Source: Bradyrhizobium iriomotense
Lineage (GTDB): Bacteria > Pseudomonadota > Alphaproteobacteria > Rhizobiales > Xanthobacteraceae
Direction of reading: 5' to 3'
Assembly (NCBI RefSeq): GCF_018130765.1
Contig: NZ_JAFCJZ010000024.1
Span: forward strand, 62,001-126,000
DNA length: 64,000 nt
Part shown: positions 8,747 to 16,697 of the stretch, piece by piece
How positions within the stretch are numbered: the stretch's first letter is position 1
Layout of the letters: each line of letters starts with the position of its first letter
Position numbers and translations under genes: made by a program
Notes under the pieces: generated by a model
Databases searched by the model: none
Seen by the model: only the letters and a program-made list of their open reading frames with translations
What the model was told of the DNA's origin: nothing

Positions 8747-9052
8747 ATGGCCAAGAAACCCGGGAAGAAAAAGAAGTCGGCAAAGAAGGCGAAAGGGACG
8801 GTGCATGTCGGACAGCATCGCCTGTTGAAAATTGCAAAAGCAGCCGACAAGATTGCAAAAGCAGCCGACAAGGCGGACGTCGCGGAAGGTCTACGAAAAG
8901 CGCTGGGCAAGCCTAAGGAAGCTGTCTTCGTCAAGATGAGCCATAGCAGGTTCCAGAAGCTGAAGAGTTTCGTCGCTAAGCATCCAAGCCTCGCCAAGCA
9001 TTTGGACGATTGCGATTGCGATGAAAATGATCCCTTCTGCGTTTGCACATAG
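8747..9052 (+). CDS. Small Lys-rich protein with C-terminal CxC-x6-CxC motif
   Basis: 101 residues; not recognised. An AGGAGG site (8731-8736) sits about 10 bases before the ATG. The N-terminal 20 residues are almost all Lys/Ala/Gly (MAKKPGKKKKSAKKAKG). A heptad IAKAADK is repeated twice at residues 29-42 because of an exact 21-bp tandem duplication. The C-terminus ends DDCDCDENDPFCVCT: four cysteines in CxC-x6-CxC spacing surrounded by acidic residues, which could bind a metal or be modified. There is no signal peptide. It lies directly downstream of the unrecognised lipoprotein gene and shares its lower GC content. Confidence 0.7.
   Translation: MAKKPGKKKKSAKKAKGTVHVGQHRLLKIAKAADKIAKAADKADVAEGLRKALGKPKEAVFVKMSHSRFQKLKSFVAKHPSLAKHLDDCDCDENDPFCVCT
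8831..8872 (+). repeat. Exact 21-bp tandem duplication inside the small Lys-rich gene
   Basis: Bases 8831-8851 and 8852-8872 are identical. The unit is in frame and encodes IAKAADK twice. No substitution separates the copies, so the duplication is recent or maintained. Confidence 0.9.
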
Positions 9053-9164
9053 ACGCGTTGGTTGAACGCAGCGGGCCTGAGGTACGCAACGCACGGTCCC
9101 GGTACAATCGTGTCCCGCAGACCGTACTGATCGTCAGGGACGTGACGGGGGACGTTACACCCCG

Positions 9165-9950
9165 TTACTTCCTTAAAATCTTCACCAGCTCCCCGTGCAC
9201 GAACTCATTGCCGCACACGACGTGCCCCGTGACCAGCGGATCGCCCGGTGTCGCGATGTCGCTCACGGTGCCGCCGGCTTCGCGCACCATCAGCATGCCG
9301 GCGGCGATGTCCCAGGATTGCAGGTCGCGCTCCCAATAGCCGTCGAGGCGGCCGGCGGCGACGAAGGCGAGGTCGAGCGAGGCGGCGCCGAAGCGGCGGA
9401 GGCCCGCGACGCGGTCCTGGATCGCGGTCATCTCGCGGCGGAATTCCTCGTGGTCGCCGCGGCCGATATGGGGCAGGCCGCAGGCCACCACGCATTCGTT
9501 GAGCTGGCGGCGGCCGGCGACGCGCAGGCGCTGATCGTTGAGGAAGGCGCCCTTGCCGCGCTCGGAGATGTAGAGCTCGTCATTGGCGGGGTTGTAGATC
9601 ACGCCGGCGATCACCGTGCCCTCGCGGACCAGGCCGATCGAAATGGCGAATTGCGGGATGCCGTGCAGGAAGTTGGTGGTGCCGTCGAGCGGATCGACGA
9701 TCCAGGTGTGGCTCTTGTCGGTGCCCTCGCGGGTGCCACCTTCCTCGCCGATGAAGCCGTAGCCGGGGCGGGCCTTGGCGAGGTCCTGGTACAGGATCTC
9801 CTCGGCGCGCTTGTCGGCGAGCGAGACGAAATTGGCCGGCCCCTTCAGCGAGACCTGGAGATGCTCGATCTCGCCGAGATCGCGCTTGAGGCTGCGGCCG
9901 GCGCGACGTGCGGCCTTGACCATGACGTTGATAGTGGCGGAATACAGCAT
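9165..9950 (-). CDS. suhB: Inositol monophosphatase family phosphatase
   Basis: 261 residues from an ATG at 9950 (MLYSATINVMVKAARRAG), the usual family start. Metal-binding and catalytic motifs are all present: GEEGG (about residue 70), WIVDPLDGTTNF (about residue 84-95) and the C-terminal WERDLQSWDIAAG. Members hydrolyse inositol-1-phosphate or related sugar phosphates with Mg2+; the SuhB type also acts in rRNA antitermination. Which role applies here cannot be told from sequence. It is the last gene of the leftward carbon-metabolism series, about 85 bases from the Sel1-repeat gene. Confidence 0.9.
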   Translation of the reverse strand: MLYSATINVMVKAARRAGRSLKRDLGEIEHLQVSLKGPANFVSLADKRAEEILYQDLAKARPGYGFIGEEGGTREGTDKSHTWIVDPLDGTTNFLHGIPQFAISIGLVREGTVIAGVIYNPANDELYISERGKGAFLNDQRLRVAGRRQLNECVVACGLPHIGRGDHEEFRREMTAIQDRVAGLRRFGAASLDLAFVAAGRLDGYWERDLQSWDIAAGMLMVREAGGTVSDIATPGDPLVTGHVVCGNEFVHGELVKILRK

Positions 9951-10035
9951 GTGCTCTAGGTCTTGATCGGGGGAATTGGCACGAAATCGCGCCTGTTTGA
10001 GGGATTGGGTGCCCTGCGGAGGCCGCAAGGTCAAG

Positions 10036-11136
10036 TCATTTGGTCCCGAGCCATTTTCTGGCCGCGGCTTCCGCCTTGGCCCGGTCCTCGGCCGGCAGAT
10101 CGGACAATTGCTTGTCGAGCTCCGGATCGCCCTTGCCGGCGGTCTTGGCCACCAGGTGCCATTTGAAGCCTTCGACCTTGTCCATGGGCGCGCCCATGCC
10201 GTTGATCAGCACCCAGGCGAGGCGGTTCTGCGCGACGGCGCTGCCCTGGCGGGACGCCTTGCGGAGCAACGCGACAGCCGCCGGCTGGTTCTTCGGCGTG
10301 CCGGTCCCGTTGAACATGGCGATGGCGTATTCGACCTCGGCATCGACATTGTCGGCGAGCGAGGCGGCCTGGAGCAGCCGTACCGCGCGCTCCGGGTCTT
10401 TCGGCACGCCGGTGCCTTCCTTGTAGAAGGTCGCGAGCGCGTATTGCGCCTCGGGCAGGCCGGCGTCCGCAGCCTGGCGCAGGAGCTCGGCCGAACGCTT
10501 GACGTCCTGGGGCAGGGTCTGGCCGTCGAGATAAAGCAGCGCGAGGTTATAGGCTGCCTTGGGCTCGCCGAGCTTGGCGGCGGAGGCCATCAGCTTGACC
10601 GCCTCTCCCTTGTCGACCGGGCCGCCGCGGCCGGAGATGCGCAGCATGGCGAGCGCGAACATCGCCTCGCGGTCGCCGGCGTCGGAGGCGCGCTTGTACC
10701 ATTCCAGCGCCTTGGCGTAGTCGCGGCGGATGCCCATGGCGTTGGAATAGAGCTCGCCGAGCATGGTCATCGCCTTCGGATCGCCGGCTGCAGCGCGGGC
10801 GGTGGCGAGCTCGAACGCGGTCTTGTACTGGCCGCGCTGGTAGGCGCCGAACACCAGGTCGATACCGGGCGTGTCGGTCGGCGGCGCCGGGATCACGGTT
10901 GCAGGCAACTGAGGCTTTGGAGAAGCGGCCGGCTTGGGGGAAGCGGCGGGCTTGGGCGAGGCCGAAGGCTTTGGCGCCGGCGCGGCCTCCTTCTTCTTGG
11001 CGGGCGGAGGCGCCTTGGGCTTCTGTTTCTCGGCCGGAGGGCTCGGTGTCGTGGCCGGCGGCGTGATCTGGAGCTGTGCGGCCGCGGGCGCCGTGAGCAG
11101 CAGCGTGGCCAGGATGGTGATGCGCGGGAGCTTCAT
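10036..11136 (-). CDS. Secreted Sel1/TPR-like repeat protein
   Basis: 366 residues. The N-terminus is a signal peptide (MKLPRITILATLLLTAPAAA). It is followed by a low-complexity Pro/Lys/Ala linker (about residues 25-80, with repeated ASPKPA units) and then tandem Sel1 repeats: A-x-A-x-LG-x-LY-x-x-G patterns such as AMTMLGELYSNAMGI, AMFALAMLRISGRGG and AQYALATFYKEGTGV, ending near residue 320. Sel1 arrays form a helical scaffold for protein contacts; related exported proteins act in envelope assembly or signalling. A periplasmic location is predicted. It sits between the thiamine-phosphate-synthase-like gene and the inositol monophosphatase gene, all leftward. Confidence 0.85.
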   Translation of the reverse strand: MKLPRITILATLLLTAPAAAQLQITPPATTPSPPAEKQKPKAPPPAKKKEAAPAPKPSASPKPAASPKPAASPKPQLPATVIPAPPTDTPGIDLVFGAYQRGQYKTAFELATARAAAGDPKAMTMLGELYSNAMGIRRDYAKALEWYKRASDAGDREAMFALAMLRISGRGGPVDKGEAVKLMASAAKLGEPKAAYNLALLYLDGQTLPQDVKRSAELLRQAADAGLPEAQYALATFYKEGTGVPKDPERAVRLLQAASLADNVDAEVEYAIAMFNGTGTPKNQPAAVALLRKASRQGSAVAQNRLAWVLINGMGAPMDKVEGFKWHLVAKTAGKGDPELDKQLSDLPAEDRAKAEAAARKWLGTK

Positions 11137-11145
11137 GTCGGGCCG

Positions 11146-11832
11146 CTAGCCGTGCTCCTGACCGGTATCTTGGCCGCCAAGCGCCGTCGCATGGGCCTTC
11201 TTGATCGCAGCATCTACCTCGATCAGCGCAGCCTTGGGTCCGCGCGGATCGGCCCAGATGAACTCGCCGACCAGCACGAAATCGGCGCCGCTGGCCGCGA
11301 AATCGTAGGCCTCTTCCAGCGACGTCGCGAAGCCGACGCAGGGCGGCTCGAACAGCTCGGCCCACCAGTCGAGCCGCTCGGCAATCGCCTGCGACGACGG
11401 CCGCTGGCCCTTCGCGTCGGGCTCGCCGAACAGCAAATAGTCGGCACCGATCTCGCCCGCATCCATGGAATGGTGCCGCGTCGTCAGCCCGCCGACGCCG
11501 GCGATGCGATCGGGCTTGAGCGATGGCAGCGCCTCTTTTAGCGCAGCGATGCCGGGCAGGTGTGCGCCGTCGGCGCCGCCACGTGCGACGAGCTCAGGAT
11601 GGCCGTCGACGAGCAGCGCAGCGCCCGCTTTCTGCACCGGCGGCGCCAGCGCCTTGATGCGCGAGGTCATGGTGCGCTGGTCGGTTTCCTTCAGGCGCAG
11701 CAACACGGCCGCGACGTCGGCGGCGGCGAGCAGGCCCGGCAGCTCGGCGACGAGGGGGGCGGGATCATCGACGACAGGCGTCGCGAGATAGAGACGCGGC
11801 GCTGGGCGCGGCGGAGGCGGTTTGTTCGACAA
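11146..11832 (-). CDS. Thiamine-phosphate synthase-like protein (ThiE/TenI fold, divergent)
   Basis: 228 residues. The TIM-barrel pattern of ThiE can be followed: the phosphate-side strand AAVLLRLKE, LLVDGHPELVARGGADGAHL (equivalent to the ADGVHLGQ region), then IGADYLLFGEPDAKG in place of the usual GPxFxTxTK loop, and SGADFVLVGEFIWAD near the end. Because the pyrophosphate-binding loop is altered, catalytic thiamine synthesis is not assured. A 20-residue Pro-rich N-terminus is atypical. The gene ends 9 bases before the Sel1-repeat gene begins and starts just after the class I aldolase gene ends (spacing 3), so it is probably co-transcribed with the glycolytic block. Confidence 0.75.
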   Translation of the reverse strand: MSNKPPPPRPAPRLYLATPVVDDPAPLVAELPGLLAAADVAAVLLRLKETDQRTMTSRIKALAPPVQKAGAALLVDGHPELVARGGADGAHLPGIAALKEALPSLKPDRIAGVGGLTTRHHSMDAGEIGADYLLFGEPDAKGQRPSSQAIAERLDWWAELFEPPCVGFATSLEEAYDFAASGADFVLVGEFIWADPRGPKAALIEVDAAIKKAHATALGGQDTGQEHG

Positions 11833-11835
11833 GAT

Positions 11836-12861
11836 CTAGGCTGCCTTCTTTTCCAGGCTGCTTTGCCATTCGCCCGTGGAGGCGAGGCCGTTCATCCGGG
11901 CGCGATGGCTGAAGGCGCGCTGTCCGGCCCCGACGTTCTCGGCCTTGCCCGACCAGGCCTTCTGCGGCGCCGCCTGCAGGGCGCGTCCGTAGGAGAAGGT
12001 CAGGCCCCAGGGCAGCGGGCCGAGCCTGTGCATGGCGTTGAGATGCGCGGTCGCCTCCTCGTCCGACTGGCCGCCGGAGAGGAAGGCGATGCCGGGGACT
12101 GCCGCCGGCACGCAGGCCTTCAGCAATCGGATCGTCTTCTCCGCGACTTCCTCAACGGAGGCCTGCTTCGGTGACTTCTTACCTGAGATCGCCATGTTCG
12201 GCTTCAGCACCATGCCTTCGAGCGCGACGCGCTGCACGCGCAATTCCTGGAACGTCTTATTGAGCACGCGTTGGGTGACGTCATAGCAGCGGTCGATGTC
12301 GTGGTCGCCGTCCATCAGCACCTCAGGCTCGACGATCGGCACGATCTGCGCGGCCTGGCACAGCGCGGCATAGCGGGCCAGCGCGTGGGCGTTGACGCTG
12401 ATCGCCGTCATCGAGGGGATGCCGCCGCCGATGTCGATCACCCCGCGCCATTTGGCAAAGCGCGCGCCGCGCTCGTAATATTTCTTGAGCCGCTCGGCGA
12501 GCTTGTCGAGCCCGACGGTCACGAGCTCACCCGGGCACATCGGCAGGGCTTGCGTGCCCTCGTCGACCTTGATGCCGGGGATGGCGCCGCTACTCTCGAT
12601 CAGCTTGATGAGGGGCGTGCCGTCCGCGGCCGTCTGCCAGATCGTCTCGTCATAGAGGATCACGCCGGAAATATACTGGCTCATGGCCTCTTTCGATCGG
12701 AACAGCATCTCGCGATAGTCGCGGCGGCTCTCTTCGGTCGATTCCACGCCGATCGCGTCAAAGCGCTTCTTGATGGTGCCGGAGGATTCGTCGGCGGCAA
12801 GGATGCCCTTGCCTGATACGACCATGGCGGTCGCGATCCTGTTGAGCTCAGTCAGATTCAT
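11836..12861 (-). CDS. Fructose-bisphosphate aldolase, class I
   Basis: 341 residues, the normal length for class I enzymes. The start at 12861 (MNLTELNRIATAMVV) follows a GGAGGACCT ribosome binding site; an upstream extension would read through an intergenic repeat. Family motifs are KGILAADESSGTIKKRF near the N-terminus, the Schiff-base lysine region EGMVLKPNMAI (about residue 225-235) and FLSGGQSDEEAT. It cleaves fructose-1,6-bisphosphate to two triose phosphates without a metal. The class II enzyme is encoded immediately upstream, so the organism keeps both types side by side. Confidence 0.95.
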   Translation of the reverse strand: MNLTELNRIATAMVVSGKGILAADESSGTIKKRFDAIGVESTEESRRDYREMLFRSKEAMSQYISGVILYDETIWQTAADGTPLIKLIESSGAIPGIKVDEGTQALPMCPGELVTVGLDKLAERLKKYYERGARFAKWRGVIDIGGGIPSMTAISVNAHALARYAALCQAAQIVPIVEPEVLMDGDHDIDRCYDVTQRVLNKTFQELRVQRVALEGMVLKPNMAISGKKSPKQASVEEVAEKTIRLLKACVPAAVPGIAFLSGGQSDEEATAHLNAMHRLGPLPWGLTFSYGRALQAAPQKAWSGKAENVGAGQRAFSHRARMNGLASTGEWQSSLEKKAA

Positions 12862-12963
12862 CGAGAGGTCCTCCCAAAACGATTCTGCCCTTGCCCGTGA
12901 AAATAGACCGTTCTCGGGCAATTGCCGAGTTAACGTTCGTCGCAGGGTAAAGGGGGGAGACCG

Positions 12964-13068
12964 GTCATTCCGGGGCGCGCCCCTTGGCGTGAGCCCGGAA
13001 TCCATTAATCCGCGTCGATGGTGGTAACCACGGATTCCGGGCTCGCGCTCCGCGCGCCCCGGAATGAC
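12964..13068. repeat. Intergenic inverted repeat between the two aldolase genes
   Basis: A left arm starting GTCATTCCGGGGCGCGCC (12964) and a right arm ending GGCGCGCCCCGGAATGAC-like (to 13068) are near reverse complements, each continuing inward through a GGATTCCGGGCT/AGCCCGGAATCC segment. The roughly 40-bp arms surround a loop of about 25 bases. This resembles the short mosaic palindromes scattered between rhizobial genes. It may form a hairpin in the mRNA between the two aldolase cistrons. Confidence 0.75.
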
Positions 13069-13088
13069 GGGAGAAGGCGCCTGCGGTC

Positions 13089-14156
13089 TTACGCGACCTT
13101 CGGGTCGAGCTCGCCCTTGGCGTAGCGCTTGGCCATCTCGGCGGTGGTCAGCACCTTCTTGATCTTGGAGGCTTGCCCTGCGGTGTTGAACTCCTGCAGG
13201 CGCTGCTTGCACAGCTTGGTCATCGCTTCCATCGCCGGCTTCAGGTACTTGCGCGGATCGAACTCTTCCGGATTGTCCTTGAGGACTTTCCGGATCTGGC
13301 CAGTCATGGCCATGCGGTTGTCGGTGTCGATGTTGATCTTGCGCACGCCGTGCTTGATGCCGCGCTGGATCTCGGCCACCGGCACGCCCCAGGTCGGCTT
13401 CATCTTGCCGCCATAGGCGTTGATGATGTCCTGCAGGTCCTGCGGCACCGAGGAGGAGCCGTGCATCACGAGATGCGTGTTCGGCAGCTTGCGATGGATC
13501 TCCTCGATCACGTTCATGGCGAGGATGTCGCCGTCGGGCTTGCGGGTGAACTTGTAGGCGCCATGCGAGGTGCCCATCGCGATCGCAAGCGCGTCGACCT
13601 TGGTCTCCTGCACGAACTTCACGGCCTCGTCCGGATTGGTCAGGAGCTGGTCGTGGCTGAGCTTGCCCTCGGCGCCGTGGCCGTCTTCCTTGTCGCCCAT
13701 GCCGGTTTCGAGCGAGCCGAGCACACCGAGCTCACCCTCCACCGAAATGCCGCCGAGATGGGCCATGTCGGTCACGGTCTTGGTGACGCCGACATTGTAG
13801 CCCCAGTCGCCCGGCGTCTTGCCGTCGGCCTTGAGCGAGCCGTCCATCATCACCGAGGTGAAGCCGGCCTGGATCGCGGTCATGCAGGTCGCGGCCTCGT
13901 TGCCGTGGTCGAGATGCACGCAGACCGGAATATGCGGATAGATCTCGGTGACCGCGTCCATCATGTGCTTGAGCATGATGTCGTTGGCGTAGGAGCGCGC
14001 GCCGCGCGAGGCCTGGATGATGACGGGGGCGTCGACCTGGTTGGCCGCGTCCATGATCGCCAGCGCCTGCTCCATATTGTTGATGTTGAAGGCCGGTACG
14101 CCGTAATCGTTCTCCGCCGCATGGTCGAGCAATTGACGCAACGTGATCCGAGCCAT
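13089..14156 (-). CDS. fba: Fructose-bisphosphate aldolase, class II (Calvin-cycle/CbbA subtype)
   Basis: 355 residues from the ATG at 14156 (MARITLRQLLDHAAEN). Zinc-ligand and substrate motifs are intact: VCVHLDHGNE (about residue 80-89), FTSVMMDGS, GVLGSLETG and VMHGSSSVP, with INIDTDNRMAMTG near the C-terminus. Length and motifs fit the subtype that serves both gluconeogenesis/glycolysis and the Calvin cycle in alphaproteobacteria. It is placed between pgk and the class I aldolase in a same-strand series. Confidence 0.95.
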   Translation of the reverse strand: MARITLRQLLDHAAENDYGVPAFNINNMEQALAIMDAANQVDAPVIIQASRGARSYANDIMLKHMMDAVTEIYPHIPVCVHLDHGNEAATCMTAIQAGFTSVMMDGSLKADGKTPGDWGYNVGVTKTVTDMAHLGGISVEGELGVLGSLETGMGDKEDGHGAEGKLSHDQLLTNPDEAVKFVQETKVDALAIAMGTSHGAYKFTRKPDGDILAMNVIEEIHRKLPNTHLVMHGSSSVPQDLQDIINAYGGKMKPTWGVPVAEIQRGIKHGVRKINIDTDNRMAMTGQIRKVLKDNPEEFDPRKYLKPAMEAMTKLCKQRLQEFNTAGQASKIKKVLTTAEMAKRYAKGELDPKVA

Positions 14157-14206
14157 GTGTGTTTTTCTCCGTTTGGGTCTTGGGCCGCTAATGACTTGCC
14201 GACGGG

Positions 14207-15403
14207 CTAGTTGATGCGCAGGACTTCGACGCCGGGCAGGGGCTTGCCTTCCATCCATTCAAGAAATGCGCCACCGGCGGTCGAGACATAGGTGAAGTCA
14301 CCGGCCACATGGGCCTGGTTGAGCGCCGCGACCGTGTCGCCGCCGCCCGCGATCGAGATCAGCTTTTTCGCCTTGGTGCGCTCGGCGGCGTGCTTGGCGG
14401 CCGCCATAGTGCCGCGGTCGAACGGCTGCAGCTCGAAGGCTCCCAGCGGGCCGTTCCAGACCAAGGTTGCCGCATCGTCGATCGCGGCCTGGACGCGCAC
14501 GACCGATTGCGGGCCGACGTCGAGGATCATGCCGTCGGCCGGGATCGCATCGAGCCCGTAGGCATGCGAGGGCGCGTTCGCCGCGAAATGATAGGCGACG
14601 GTGGCGTCCACGGGCAGGATGATCGCGCAGTTGGCGGCTTCCGCCTTCTCCATGATGCGCAGCGCGGTCGGCGCGAGGTCCTTCTCGGCCAGCGACTTGC
14701 CGACCGCGACGCCCTGGGCGTGCAGGAAGGTGTTGGCCATGCCGCCGCCGATCACCAGCGCGTCGACCTTGGTCACGAGGTTTTCCAAGAGGTCGATCTT
14801 GGTCGAGACTTTTGCGCCGCCGATGATGGCGATAACAGGCTTGGTCGGCGAGCCCAGCGCCTTCTCCAGCGCATCGAGCTCGGCCTGCATGGTGCGGCCC
14901 GCATAGGCCGGCAGCTTGTGGCCGAGGCCTTCGGTCGAGGCGTGGGCGCGGTGCGCGGCCGAGAAGGCGTCGCTGACCCAGATGTCGCCGAGCTTGGCGA
15001 GCTCCGCGACGAAGGCGGGATCGTTCTTTTCCTCTTCCTTGTGGAAGCGGGTGTTTTCGAGACAGAGAATGTCGCCGTCGTTCAGGGCTGCAACGGCTGT
15101 GGCCGCGGGCTCGCCGATGCAGTCATCGGCGAAGGCGACGGGCTTGTTCACGACCTTCGACAGCGCTTCAGCGACCGGCTTGAGCGACTCCTTGGCATCG
15201 CGCCCCTTCGGCCGGCCGAAATGCGCGAGCAGGATGACCTTGCCGCCCTTGTCCGAGATTTCGGTGATGGTCGGCGCGACGCGCTCGAGCCGGGTTGCGT
15301 CGGTGACGCGCCCGTTGTCCATGGGCACGTTCAGGTCGACGCGCAGCAGCACGCGCTTGCCCTTCACGTTGACGTCGTCGAGGGTGCGGAATTTGTTGGT
15401 CAT
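14207..15403 (-). CDS. pgk: Phosphoglycerate kinase
   Basis: 398 residues, family length. It starts MTNKFRTLDDVNVKGKR and contains the N-terminal substrate motif VLLRVDLNVPMDNG, LLAHFGRPKGRD, the hinge/ATP region (AIIGGAKVSTKID) and the nucleotide-binding GGGDTVAALNQ near residue 370. It interconverts 1,3-bisphosphoglycerate and 3-phosphoglycerate with ATP/ADP. The start at 15403 was chosen from the family N-terminus; the frame extends upstream through an intergenic repeat that separates it from gap. Confidence 0.96.
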   Translation of the reverse strand: MTNKFRTLDDVNVKGKRVLLRVDLNVPMDNGRVTDATRLERVAPTITEISDKGGKVILLAHFGRPKGRDAKESLKPVAEALSKVVNKPVAFADDCIGEPAATAVAALNDGDILCLENTRFHKEEEKNDPAFVAELAKLGDIWVSDAFSAAHRAHASTEGLGHKLPAYAGRTMQAELDALEKALGSPTKPVIAIIGGAKVSTKIDLLENLVTKVDALVIGGGMANTFLHAQGVAVGKSLAEKDLAPTALRIMEKAEAANCAIILPVDATVAYHFAANAPSHAYGLDAIPADGMILDVGPQSVVRVQAAIDDAATLVWNGPLGAFELQPFDRGTMAAAKHAAERTKAKKLISIAGGGDTVAALNQAHVAGDFTYVSTAGGAFLEWMEGKPLPGVEVLRIN

Positions 15404-15418
15404 GGGACACTCTCTCTT

Positions 15419-15529
15419 GTCCCGGGTGCCGCGCAGCGCGAAGCGGTGCGCTGCAGAACCGGGACCTACGCGGGAAGATGGGTCCCGGCTCTGCGGAGCA
15501 GCGCAAGCGCGCTGCACCGCGTCCGGGAC
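15419..15529. repeat. Palindromic intergenic repeat between gap and pgk
   Basis: Two blocks, 15419-15464 and 15480-15529, each bounded by GTCCCGG and CCGGGAC and each rich in GCGC/GCTGC, are roughly reverse complements of each other. The sequence differs from the repeat at 12964 and from the six-copy family elsewhere in the window. It could modulate mRNA stability between the two cistrons. Confidence 0.7.
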
Positions 15530-15541
15530 ACGCGACCTTGC

Positions 15542-16549
<1,008 letters not shown>

Positions 16550-16697
16550 GTTTCGTCTCCTTCAATGACCGTTGTCGTCCCGCACAACGCGCTTTGCGCG
16601 CCTGCGAGGGTTTTTTAGGGGCGGACGCCCGGTTCGGCCGGGCGGTGCTTGATCATATGAGACGTTACGTAGTCCTTTTTTTTGACAAGCTCAACTC

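Noticed and set aside
16628..16645. GC-rich hairpin before gap considered as a terminator of tkt
   Set aside because: The stem is not followed by a T-run in the direction of tkt transcription; it may be part of a leader but cannot be called a terminator.
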